From assembly GCA_050043265.1 (NCBI GenBank), contig JBHJIR010000005.1:72499-136498 (forward strand): 64,000 bases of DNA, in the 5' to 3' direction. The translations under genes and the position numbers were made by a program. A model generated the notes under the pieces. It did not search any database and was not told the DNA's origin. It saw only the letters and a list, made by a program, of their open reading frames with translations. The stretch is from Pelagibius sp050043265 (GTDB lineage Bacteria; Pseudomonadota; Alphaproteobacteria; Kiloniellales; Kiloniellaceae). This document shows, piece by piece, positions 56,555 to 64,000 of the stretch. Numbering within the stretch: the first letter of the stretch is position 1; every line of letters starts with the position of its first letter.

Positions 56555-59239
56555 TTATGCGGAGGCCAGACGCTCCAGGGCGCTCTGCAGCTTGCCCATC
56601 GTCAGACGGCTGTCGTCAAGGCGTTCGCGCTGCTCGGCCACCACGTCTTCCGGCGCCTTGGCGAGGAACTGCTCGTTGGACAGCTTTTTGTCGAGCTTCA
56701 CGATCTCGCCGTTCAGCTTGTCCATTTCCTTCTTCAGGCGCTGGCGTTCCTGGTCCAGGTCGATGACCTCGGCCAGCGGCAGCACCAGGGCGCACTCGTC
56801 CAGCACGTCCTGCACCGACCCCTTGGGCACCGGCTGGTCGAAGGCCAGGGTCTCGACCCGCGCCAGGGTCTTGATCAGCGCCTCGTAGTCGGCAAAGCGC
56901 GCCTTGGTGGTGGCTGTGGCGTCGTTGACGATGAGGGCGATTCGCGCCCCCGGCGGCACGTTCATCTCGGAGCGCACGGCGCGGATCTGGCTAACCAGCC
57001 GCACCACCCAGCCGAGCGCCGCGGCGGCCGCGGCATCGATCAGGCTGTCGGCGAAGACCGGCCAGGAATCCGTCGTCATCAGACGGCTGTCGCCTTCCCC
57101 GGTCTGCTGCCACAGTTCCTCGGTGAGGAACGGCATGATCGGGTGCAGCAGATACAGCGCCTGGTGCAGCACCCACTGGGCCGTCGCCCGGGTCTCGGCC
57201 TTGCCGGCCTCGTCGTCGCCCTGGAACAACGGCTTGGCGAATTCCAGGTACCAGTCGCAGTAAGTGTTCCAGACGAACTGGTACAGCGCCTGAGCCGCCT
57301 CGTTGAAGCGGTAGTCCTCGATGGCGCGGCGCACCTTCGGCTCGACCTGGGCCAACTGGCTGACGATCCAGCGGTTGACCCGCTGGCTGTTGGCGGCGGG
57401 ATCGAAGCCGGCGTCGTAGCGGCACTCGTTCATCTCGCAGAAGCGCGCCGCGTTCCAGATCTTGGTGCAGAAGTTGCGGTAGCCCTCGATACGGCTTTCG
57501 GCCAGTTTGATGTCGCGGCCCTGGGCGGCCAGCGCCGTCAGGGTGAAGCGCACCGCGTCGGCGCCGAACTTGTCGATGAGGTCCAGCGGGTCCAGGACAT
57601 TGCCCTTGGACTTCGACATCTTCTGGCCCTTCTCGTCGCGCACCAGGGCATGGATGTAGACGGTGTGGAAGGGCGCCTCGCCGTCCATGAAATGCAGGCC
57701 GTCCATCATCATGCGGGCGACCCAGAAGAAGATGATGTCGAAGCCGGTGACCAGCACGTCGCCGGGGTAGTAGCGCTTCAGGGCTTCGGTTTCCTCCGGC
57801 CAGCCGAGCGTCGAGAACGGCCACAGCGCCGAGGAGAACCAGGTGTCCAGCACGTCGGGATCGCGGGTCAGGTCCACCGCCTTGCCGTAGTGCGCCTGGG
57901 CCTGCCCGGCCGCTTCGCCCTCGTCGTGGGCGACGAAGACCGCGCCGTCGGGCCCGTACCACGCCGGCACCTGATGGCCCCACCATAGCTGGCGCGAGAT
58001 GCACCACGGCTGGATGTTGCGCATCCACTCGTAATAGGTCTTCTCCCACTGCTTGGGCACGAAGACGGTCTTGCCGTTCTCCACCGCGGCGATGGCCGGC
58101 TTGGCCAGTTCGCCGGCGTTCACGTACCACTGGTCGGTCAGGTAGGGCTCGATCGGCACGCCGGAGCGGGCGCCGTGCGGCACCATGTGGCGATGGTCGT
58201 CGATCTTCTCCAGCAGGCCCAATTCTTCCATGTCGGCGACGCTGCGCTTGCGCGCCTCGAAGCGGTCGAGGCCGCGGTAGGCCTCCGGCACCGTATCGTT
58301 CAGATGGGCGTCGCGGTCAAAGACGTTGATCATCTCCAGGCCGTGGCGCTTGCCGACCTCGAAGTCGTTGAAGTCGTGCGCCGGGGTGATCTTCACCGCG
58401 CCGGAGCCCTGCTCCGGGTCGGCATAGTCGTCGGCCACGATGGCGATGCGGCGGCCCACCAGCGGCAGGATGGCGTGCTTGCCGAGCAGATCCTTGTAGC
58501 GCTCGTCGTCCGGGTGCACCGCCACCGCGGTGTCGCCCAGCAGGGTCTCCGGCCGGGTCGTCGCCACGGTAATGAAGCGGCCCTCTTCACCCTCGATGGG
58601 ATAGCGGAAGTGCCAGAGGTGGCCGTTCACCTCCTTCTGCTCGACCTCCAGGTCGGAGATCGCGGTGTGGAAGCGCGGGTCCCAGTTCACCAGGCGCTTG
58701 TCGCGGTAGATCAGCTTCTCGCGGTACAGGGTCACGAAGACCTTCAGCACCGCCTCGGAGAGCCCCTCGTCCATGGTGAAGCGCTCGCGCGCCCAGTCGC
58801 AGGAGGCGCCGAGCCGGCGCAGCTGCTTCAGGATGGTGCCGCCGGACTGCTCGCGCCATTTCCACACCCGCTCGATGAACTCGTCGCGGCCGATCTGGCG
58901 GGTGTTGCCCGGCGCCAGCGGCATGCCGCGGTCCAGTTCGATCCCCTCGCCGGCCAGCTGGCGCTCCACCACCATCTGGGTGGCGATGCCGGCATGGTCG
59001 GTGCCCGGCTGCCAGAGGACGTCGCGGCCCTGCATGCGCTGGTAGCGGCAGAGGATGTCCTGGATGGTGTTGTTCAGCGCATGACCCATGTGCAGGCTGC
59101 CCGTCACGTTGGGCGGCGGGATCATGATGGTGAAAGGCTCTTTGGCGGCATCGAACTTGGCGGAGAAGGCGTCCGCGGCTTCCCAACGGGAATACTGCCG
59201 ATCCTCGACCTCTTCGGGCCGATAGGTCTTATCCAGCAT
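56555..59239 (-). CDS. valS: valyl-tRNA synthetase
   Basis: ValRS charges tRNA-Val and edits threonine. The 894-residue class I enzyme has HIGH (NVTGSLHMGHALNNT), a CP1 editing domain (about 170-390, with TTRPETLLGDTAVAVHPDDE), KMSKS (GQKMSKSKGNVLDPLD), an anticodon domain and a C-terminal coiled coil (about 825-894). Length and motifs are normal. It lies upstream of DUF6314 (17 bases) and downstream of popZ, the order commonly seen in alphaproteobacteria. Confidence 0.97.
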   Translation of the reverse strand: MLDKTYRPEEVEDRQYSRWEAADAFSAKFDAAKEPFTIMIPPPNVTGSLHMGHALNNTIQDILCRYQRMQGRDVLWQPGTDHAGIATQMVVERQLAGEGIELDRGMPLAPGNTRQIGRDEFIERVWKWREQSGGTILKQLRRLGASCDWARERFTMDEGLSEAVLKVFVTLYREKLIYRDKRLVNWDPRFHTAISDLEVEQKEVNGHLWHFRYPIEGEEGRFITVATTRPETLLGDTAVAVHPDDERYKDLLGKHAILPLVGRRIAIVADDYADPEQGSGAVKITPAHDFNDFEVGKRHGLEMINVFDRDAHLNDTVPEAYRGLDRFEARKRSVADMEELGLLEKIDDHRHMVPHGARSGVPIEPYLTDQWYVNAGELAKPAIAAVENGKTVFVPKQWEKTYYEWMRNIQPWCISRQLWWGHQVPAWYGPDGAVFVAHDEGEAAGQAQAHYGKAVDLTRDPDVLDTWFSSALWPFSTLGWPEETEALKRYYPGDVLVTGFDIIFFWVARMMMDGLHFMDGEAPFHTVYIHALVRDEKGQKMSKSKGNVLDPLDLIDKFGADAVRFTLTALAAQGRDIKLAESRIEGYRNFCTKIWNAARFCEMNECRYDAGFDPAANSQRVNRWIVSQLAQVEPKVRRAIEDYRFNEAAQALYQFVWNTYCDWYLEFAKPLFQGDDEAGKAETRATAQWVLHQALYLLHPIMPFLTEELWQQTGEGDSRLMTTDSWPVFADSLIDAAAAAALGWVVRLVSQIRAVRSEMNVPPGARIALIVNDATATTKARFADYEALIKTLARVETLAFDQPVPKGSVQDVLDECALVLPLAEVIDLDQERQRLKKEMDKLNGEIVKLDKKLSNEQFLAKAPEDVVAEQRERLDDSRLTMGKLQSALERLASA

Positions 59240-59441
59240 TGCTGGCGGTCCTCTTGAACTGTCGCATTGGCACGGCGTCCGCCGGCCGAGAGACGGCGGG
59301 GACGCTGGAATTTGCGGAGGGGTCTATCAGATGGGAGGCCGCAGCGCCATAGCAGCAGGCCGCTCCCCGGTCAGATCGCCGGGAAACTCCCGGCCTGACC
59401 GCCCGGGATTCCGCTCAAATAGAAGGAATTTCCGGGGGAGC

Positions 59442-60365
59442 CTACTGGTCTTCGGCGCGGCGTACCATTTTCCTGATCTCCTCGCGAACGATGCGTTCTA
59501 CCAAATCGGGGAGATTTTCGTCCAGCCAGCCCTTCAGTTCCGGGGCCAGGGAGGTCCGTACCAGTTCCTCGAGGGTCCGCCCGCCGCCGATCGCGATGGC
59601 AGCGTCCTGGCGGTTGGCCATCGCCGCCTTGGTGACCGCCGCCAGGGAGGCGGTGGCCTCCGTCGCGGTCGCCGCGGAAACGTACTCGTTGCCGTCCCCA
59701 TCGCCGGCCGGCGCCAGGGCCTGGCCGACAGGTTCCGGCTCGTCTTCAACAGGATCTTCGGGAACAGGTTCTTCCTCGGGCGCAGCCTCTTCCGCGGGCG
59801 CCTCATCGACATCGGCAGCGGCCTCGGCCTCTTCGGCAGGCGTCGCGGCGGCGGGCTCTTCAGCGGCAGGCTCTTCCGCTGGGGCCTCGTCCTCGGCGGG
59901 CGCTTCTTCAGCAGCCTCCGCTTCAGACCCGGTCTCTTCGGACACGGCCTCTTCCGGTGCCGCATCGGCAGCCTCGGATTCGGGCTCGGCGGCCTCGGGA
60001 GCAGTTTCTTCCGAGGCATCAGGCTCTTCGGCCGACGGCTCTTCGGTTGGCTCTTCTGCGGCCGGCTCTTCGGCCGCCGCCTCGGCCTCCAGATCGACGA
60101 TGCTGCCGTCTTCGGCCACCATCTTGGTCAGGTCGAGGATGTTGTCGGCGCCCCCTCCGGCCGCGGGCGACCCAGCGGCTGGCGGGGCGGCCGGCGGGGC
60201 GGATGGCGCGGCCGGCGCGGCAGCCTTCGGTGCAGCGGGTGGCTCAGCCGCTGGCGCAGCCGCCGGCTTGCCATCCTGCGGCTCGTCTTCGGAGATGATT
60301 CGACGAATGGAGGCAAGGATTTCCTCCATCGTCGGTTCGTTCTGCGCTTCCGGCTTGCTGCTCAT
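59442..60365 (-). CDS. popZ: PopZ-like polar organising protein (DUF2497)
   Basis: PopZ self-assembles at cell poles and holds the ParB-origin complex. The 307-residue protein has the conserved N-terminal helix (PTMEEILASIRRIISEDE at about 12-29) and C-terminal assembly helices (TLEELVRTSLAPELKGWLDE, then LPDLVERIVREEIRKMVRRA). The linker between them, about 180 residues, is very rich in Glu, Ala and Pro and longer than in Caulobacter PopZ. The position between tolC and valS is as expected. The start at the complement of 60365 was chosen because an upstream extension is Arg-rich and atypical. Confidence 0.92.
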   Translation of the reverse strand: MSSKPEAQNEPTMEEILASIRRIISEDEPQDGKPAAAPAAEPPAAPKAAAPAAPSAPPAAPPAAGSPAAGGGADNILDLTKMVAEDGSIVDLEAEAAAEEPAAEEPTEEPSAEEPDASEETAPEAAEPESEAADAAPEEAVSEETGSEAEAAEEAPAEDEAPAEEPAAEEPAAATPAEEAEAAADVDEAPAEEAAPEEEPVPEDPVEDEPEPVGQALAPAGDGDGNEYVSAATATEATASLAAVTKAAMANRQDAAIAIGGGRTLEELVRTSLAPELKGWLDENLPDLVERIVREEIRKMVRRAEDQ

Positions 60366-60542
60366 GCCTCTCCGGCCACTACGGCCCCACAAAACCCGGT
60401 TTCTAAAGACCCCCGCTTCGGAGGCCGGCATCCAAACAGGCGCATTGACCCGTCATTCACGCCCGCCACCAAAGCGGTCTTGTAACACTGGATAGCCGGA
60501 AAGCGGAAATTTTCTGTTAACCAAACGGCGTAAAGACCGCCG

Positions 60543-61946
60543 CTATTGGTTGCCGGCCTCGTCGTTGGCCCCGGGCGCATCCAGGTCGAACCAGGTGTCG
60601 CGCACCGCGCTATAGTCCGATTCCGGCTGGTAAACCACGGTATTCAGGCGCAGGTCCGCCGCCGTCATGCGGCCGATGGCGGTCAGCACCTGATAAGTCG
60701 CAACGATTTCGTCGCGTTGGGCGCTGACCAGGCTGACCTGGGCATCGAGCAATTCCTGCTCGGCGTCCAGCACGTCGAGAACCGTACGCGCACCGACGGC
60801 ATTTTCCTGGCGTACACCCTCCAGGGCAATCTCGTTGGCACGGCCGCTCTGCTGCAGGGCGGCGATCTGGGCCCGCGCCGTCAACAGGCTTTCCCAGCCG
60901 GAAATCGCATCCTCGCGGGCCTGGCGCAGGGCCTCGCGGACCAGCAGGCGGCGCTGGCTGGCGACTTGCTTGGATTCGCGTACGCGGCTGGATACCGAGC
61001 CCTGCTGGTACAGCGGCACGGTGACGACGGCCAGGATTTCGGCATTGCGGTTCTCGCTGTAGCGCGAGGAATTCTCGTGCTGATAGCCGACCGAACCCTG
61101 CAGTTCGACGCGCGGCAGCAGCTCGCCCTCCACCTCGCGCACGCTGCGCTGGGCGGCCAGTTCGTCGAAGGTCGTCGCCAGCACCGAGGGATTGGCCGCG
61201 GCGGCGGCTTCGACGACGGCGTCCTGGGTTCCCGGCAGGTCGCCCGGCAGTGGCGGCTGGATCAGCCTGCCCGGATAGCTGCCCACCACGTTCTCGAAAA
61301 TGGCGCGGCTGGAGGTCAGATTGCCTTCGGCGCCGATGCGGTCGGCGGTCGCGCTGGACAGGCGGCTTTCCGATTGCGCGACGTCAGTGCGCGTCAGTTC
61401 CCCGACGTCGAAGCGGTCCTGGGTCGCCTCCAACTGGCGCGACAGCACCTGCTCGTTGTTGATGTTCAGTTCCAGCACCGACTGGTCGCGCCACACATCG
61501 GCGTAGGCGACAACGGCGTTCAGCAGCACGGTCTGCTCGGTACTCGCCAGCCGCGCACGCTGGGCCAGCACTTCGTTCTCCGCACGTTCGGTTCCGGCAA
61601 TGGTGCGCCCGCCGCGATAAAGCGGCTGGGTCACCGTCAGGTCGGCGGTGGCCGGGCTGCTGCCTTCGTTGTCGTCGCTCGGGCGGATGCCGTCGACGTA
61701 GGCCTTGCCGGCGGAGCCCCGCAGTTCGACGCTCGGGCGCCAGTTGGACAGGGCCTGCGGCACCCGCTCGTTCACCGCCCGCAGTTCGGCCCGCGCCGCG
61801 CTCAGCGTCGGATTCGACTGATATGTGAGGATCAGGGCGTCATCCAGGCTTTGCGCCGCCGCCGGCAGGCTGCCGGCCCCCCCTGCAATCACGGCCAGAA
61901 CCCCCGCCAAAAGGCTCACCTGCCGCACCGCTGTCATTGCTCGCAT
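60543..61946 (-). CDS. TolC-family outer-membrane channel protein
   Basis: The 467-residue protein has a signal peptide (cleavage near AAAQS at about 32). Two TolC repeats follow, each with a long coiled-coil hairpin (starts SLDDALILTYQSNPTLSAAR; second at about 245 with DAVVEAAAAANPSVLATTFD). It forms a trimeric tunnel that works with RND, MFS or type I export systems. The RND pump at 14553-18939 lacks its own channel and could use it. It is flanked by the PIMT-like gene and popZ, a conserved alphaproteobacterial order. Confidence 0.92.
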   Translation of the reverse strand: MRAMTAVRQVSLLAGVLAVIAGGAGSLPAAAQSLDDALILTYQSNPTLSAARAELRAVNERVPQALSNWRPSVELRGSAGKAYVDGIRPSDDNEGSSPATADLTVTQPLYRGGRTIAGTERAENEVLAQRARLASTEQTVLLNAVVAYADVWRDQSVLELNINNEQVLSRQLEATQDRFDVGELTRTDVAQSESRLSSATADRIGAEGNLTSSRAIFENVVGSYPGRLIQPPLPGDLPGTQDAVVEAAAAANPSVLATTFDELAAQRSVREVEGELLPRVELQGSVGYQHENSSRYSENRNAEILAVVTVPLYQQGSVSSRVRESKQVASQRRLLVREALRQAREDAISGWESLLTARAQIAALQQSGRANEIALEGVRQENAVGARTVLDVLDAEQELLDAQVSLVSAQRDEIVATYQVLTAIGRMTAADLRLNTVVYQPESDYSAVRDTWFDLDAPGANDEAGNQ

Positions 61947-62082
61947 GCCAACGCTTTCCCCGCTGTAAGAATGAGATCGACCCCGTTCAGTATCTGATCA
62001 AGGACCGGGTCGACTTCAACCCCATGCCCGCCGAGGAACCGCCCCGGCGAGAACAAAGCCGCCAGAAAACCTAGAAGAAAAC

Positions 62083-62739
62083 TCAGAAAACGAAACCGAT
62101 TTCCCGCGCGAAACCAGGCAGCATCGGCGTCGCCGCATCGAACAGGGTGCGGCTGGAAAAACCATCGCCGGCACGCTGGACCAGGGTGCCGCGGCCGATA
62201 TCCGCCGCGTCGACGACCACGGCGACCAGCCGCCCGCCGTCGGCGAGCTGGCGTTTCACGTTGTCCGGAATCGCACTGACCGCGCCCTGGAAAACGATCA
62301 CGTCGTAGGGCGCCTGCTTCTGATAACCGGCCGTGAGCGTCCCTTCGACGACCACGGCGTTGTCCACGTCGAGGGCATTGAGGGTCCGATTCGCCGCATC
62401 CATCAGCGCGCGCTCGCCTTCCAGGCCGACCACGGTTTCCGCCAGCTGGGCGAGGACCGCGGTGGAGTAGCCGGTGGCGCAGCCGATATCCAGCGCCATG
62501 TCGCCGGGCTTGGGCGCTGCCGCCTGCAGCAGCCGGGCCAGCACCATGGGCTCCATCAGGAAGCGCCCGGGCGCCACCTCGAGATCCTCGTCAACATAGG
62601 CAATGCCGCGCTTCGCCTCGCCGACGAAGACTTCCCGGGGCACTGGTTCGAAAGCCCCGACGATGCGCGGATCCGTCACCTTGTTGGTGCGGATCTGACT
62701 TTCCACCATATTGAGGCGTGCTGCTGCGAAGTCCGTCAT
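62083..62739 (-). CDS. protein-L-isoaspartate O-methyltransferase family protein
   Basis: The 218-residue protein has the PIMT fold: the N-terminal MVESQIRTNKVTDPRIVGAF, a SAM-binding motif (ALDIGCATGYSTAVLAQL) and a later VIVFQGAVSAIPDNVKRQL. Residues of the catalytic loop differ from classical Pcm (which is at 31526-32242). It may act on another substrate. In alphaproteobacteria this paralogue regularly precedes tolC, as here. The start MTDFAAARLN follows GGGACAGGGATCGAC, and a longer upstream frame is not used. Confidence 0.88.
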   Translation of the reverse strand: MTDFAAARLNMVESQIRTNKVTDPRIVGAFEPVPREVFVGEAKRGIAYVDEDLEVAPGRFLMEPMVLARLLQAAAPKPGDMALDIGCATGYSTAVLAQLAETVVGLEGERALMDAANRTLNALDVDNAVVVEGTLTAGYQKQAPYDVIVFQGAVSAIPDNVKRQLADGGRLVAVVVDAADIGRGTLVQRAGDGFSSRTLFDAATPMLPGFAREIGFVF

Positions 62740-62964
62740 GTCGATCCCTGTCCCGCGTTGCTGCGATCCCAAGGCCTCAGATCCGGTAGGGTGGGACCCG
62801 CAGGCCGGCGCGCCGGAGGCCAAGGTTGGCTCCCGCCACGTCAGGCCTCGGTTTATAAGCGTCTCTGCGCGCGAAAACAACGCGACAGAACCAGCGCCGG
62901 CACCGGCGGCCCTGCCCGGCCTTTTGCGGTCCCGGTTCACGCCCGCAAAGGCGCGGCAGCCAGC

Positions 62965-62993
62965 TTGACCGAAGCGGGAGCCGGCAGTATAGC
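62965..62993 (+). promoter_or_regulatory. candidate promoter of tRNA-Cys
   Basis: TTGACC at 62965-62970 and TATAGC at 62988-62993 are 17 bases apart, and the -10 ends 17 bases before the tRNA. This close match supports separate transcription of the tRNA. Confidence 0.6.
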
Positions 62994-63010
62994 TTCGCCC
63001 CTTCCCCGAA

Positions 63011-63084
63011 GGCCCGGTGGGAGAGTGGTTATCCAGAGGATTGCAAATCCTTGCACGCCGGTTCGAGTCCGGCCCGGGCCTCCA
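63011..63084 (+). tRNA. tRNA-Cys (anticodon GCA)
   Basis: A complete cloverleaf: acceptor GGCCCGG pairs with CCGGGCC, the anticodon loop TTGCAAA has anticodon GCA, and the T-arm is CCGGTTCGAGTCCGG. The discriminator is T and the 3' CCA is encoded at 63082-63084. Confidence 0.97.
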
Positions 63085-63174
63085 CCTCGCCTCCCCAACA
63101 CAGATCGTCTGAAACGCCCCCTGCCACCGCCGCGATCCGGCCGGCGTCGGCGCCTGTGCGGATGCGGGGGGTGC

Positions 63175-63348
63175 CTAGCGGGCCATCGCCAGCAGCAGGC
63201 TGTACCAGCCGTAGCCCACCGCCGAGAAGAAGAACGCGAAGGTGCCCAGGGCGGCCACGCCGCTGGCCAGGCGTTCCCAAAGCGACGGTCGGAGGCCCTG
63301 AAGGCGATTGATGCCGTTCAGCCCATATCCCTGGCCATATGCCTGCAT
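63175..63348 (-). CDS. 57-residue membrane protein
   Basis: A short frame starts at the ATG (complement of 63348) behind a GGGAGTGGGG ribosome site and stops at TAG (complement of 63175-63177). The protein has a polar N-terminus (MQAYGQGYGLNGINRLQGL), then WERLASG. One membrane helix (VAALGTFAFFFSAVGYGWY) and LLLAMAR follow. It is probably a single-pass inner-membrane protein. The codon pattern is coding-like with high GC3. I do not recognise it, and it is easily missed because of its size. Confidence 0.6.
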   Translation of the reverse strand: MQAYGQGYGLNGINRLQGLRPSLWERLASGVAALGTFAFFFSAVGYGWYSLLLAMAR

Positions 63349-63609
63349 GTCCCCACTCCCTCTTCCCGATGAGAGGCGCCGTCCGTGCTGCCGGCCCGCG
63401 CCTGTTGACTGGCCGAAAGACTAGACGGCCCCAATGCCGGGCGTCAAGAACAAAAAGTGAACATCGTGCTTGTCCGGCCCGCAGCCCCGCCACAGCGCCG
63501 GCACGCTCTACAGCAATCGTTAAGCATAGCGGTCTAGGCTTGTCCCCAGCCGAAGAACCGAAGGGGAGCCGACGGCACGCCCCACAGAACGGAGACCGGG
63601 ACCTTCAGA

Positions 63610-63783
63610 CAGGATATCCTCACGTGCCTGCCCGAACGGCTGCACCCGATCAGCCAGTCGTACCTGGAACTCTGGCTGTCCGGCGATGTGGCGACCGCCG
63701 AGTTCCTGCGCTGGTTCCATATGCCCAATTCCACCTATCGGTCGGTGGCGGAATGCGTGCTGGCGGTGGTCGCCGGCGCCTGA
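63610..63783 (+). pseudogene. coding-like stretch lacking a start codon
   Basis: The frame reads QDILTCLPERLHPISQSYLE, then LWLSGDVATAEFLRWFHMPN, and ends in VAECVLAVVAGA with TGA at 63781. Its third codon positions are overwhelmingly G or C, as in real genes here. Upstream the frame is open only back to a TAG at 63535, and no ATG, GTG or TTG lies between. A TTG at 63540 is in a neighbouring frame, so one frameshift would give it a start. It is either a broken small gene or one starting at a rare codon (CTG or ATC). The protein is not recognised. Confidence 0.35.
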
Positions 63784-63906
63784 GCGCGGGGCAGCCCGGC
63801 GGGCGCCCACCCTTCCCTCACGCCCTCCCTCGCCCCCTTCCTCGCGCCTCCCTCACCGGGCCTTGGGAGCCCGCGGAAAATGGCCGTATTTTTTCCTGCA
63901 AATTCT

Positions 63907-63935
63907 TTGCAGCCGCCCGGGGGGTTTGATATAAC
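63907..63935 (+). promoter_or_regulatory. candidate promoter of the last tRNA
   Basis: TTGCAG at 63907-63912 and TATAAC at 63930-63935 are 17 bases apart, 47 bases before the tRNA start at 63983. Confidence 0.6.
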
Positions 63936-63982
63936 CTCGCTTCGCCGCGCCGGGGTGACCCGGCCGGTGGATCATATCCTGA

Positions 63983-64000
63983 TCCGCGGTAGCTCAGTTG
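63983..64000 (+). tRNA. partial tRNA, probably tRNA-Asn, cut by the window edge
   Basis: TCCGCGGTAGCTCAGTTG is the acceptor 5' strand and start of a D-arm. Starting with T and this acceptor sequence is typical of alphaproteobacterial tRNA-Asn, but the anticodon is outside the window, so the identity is a guess. Confidence 0.7.

Larger units (their letters stand above)
63349..63982. other. long intergenic region ahead of the last tRNA
   Basis: About 630 bases hold no gene with a normal start. A coding-like stretch without a start codon (63610-63783) is listed separately. From 63790 to 63880 the sequence is pyrimidine-rich and repetitive (CCCTCC/CCTCGC units). A good promoter lies at 63907-63935. 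No terminator was recognised. Confidence 0.5.

Overview
The window is a GC-rich, gene-dense chromosomal segment from an alphaproteobacterium, most likely Rhodospirillales in the broad sense. The evidence is several gene orders typical of the class: dgt-argS-SPOR-nagZ-scpA-scpB-tatABC, serS-surE-pcm-nlpD-like-yajC-secD-secF-Mth938, and PIMT-tolC-popZ-valS. PopZ itself also points to this class. I see no prophage, insertion sequence, CRISPR array or plasmid gene. Placement is by recognition of protein families, not by a database search.

Left part (1-14.4 kb): small exported, membrane and unknown proteins, a DksA/TraR-type zinc-finger protein, an MsrQ-type haem membrane protein without MsrP, a membrane sensor histidine kinase, tRNA-Lys, coaD and gyrA. 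Then come ssb and uvrA in divergent orientation, with a GNAT acetyltransferase overlapping the end of uvrA.

Middle left (14.4-30.1 kb): an RND efflux permease and its lipoprotein adaptor. Divergent from them is a class III adenylate cyclase, followed by a lower-GC membrane gene and a duplicated cyclase tail. Then trmFO, a phytoene-synthase-like protein resembling NDUFAF6, a PuuD-like membrane protein, sodB, and the minus-strand cluster yajC-secD-secF-Mth938/NDUFAF3-like. A DUF815 ATPase and an ABM-domain protein follow.

Centre (30.2-47.5 kb): almost everything is on the minus strand. dgt, argS, a SPOR protein, nagZ, an M50 protease, scpA and scpB form a tight operon (translation-coupled or touching at most junctions). 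Next are an orphan ABC ATPase and tatA-tatB-[second TatC]-tatC, then a YeeE/YedE transporter and serS-surE-pcm-LysM/M23 lipoprotein. Two points stand out. A truncated, diverged TatC paralogue is overlapped into the tat operon. argS carries an in-frame TAG about 97 codons before its proper end.

Right part (47.5-64 kb): erpA, xthA, a rhomboid protease, an MFS transporter, a PilZ protein, an M81 peptidase with ilvD, bioY, a DUF6314 protein, valS, popZ, a TolC-family protein and a PIMT-like methyltransferase. tRNA-Cys, a 57-residue membrane protein, a coding-like stretch with no start, and the first 18 bases of another tRNA close the window. Two families of intergenic inverted repeats (three and two copies) lie between genes.
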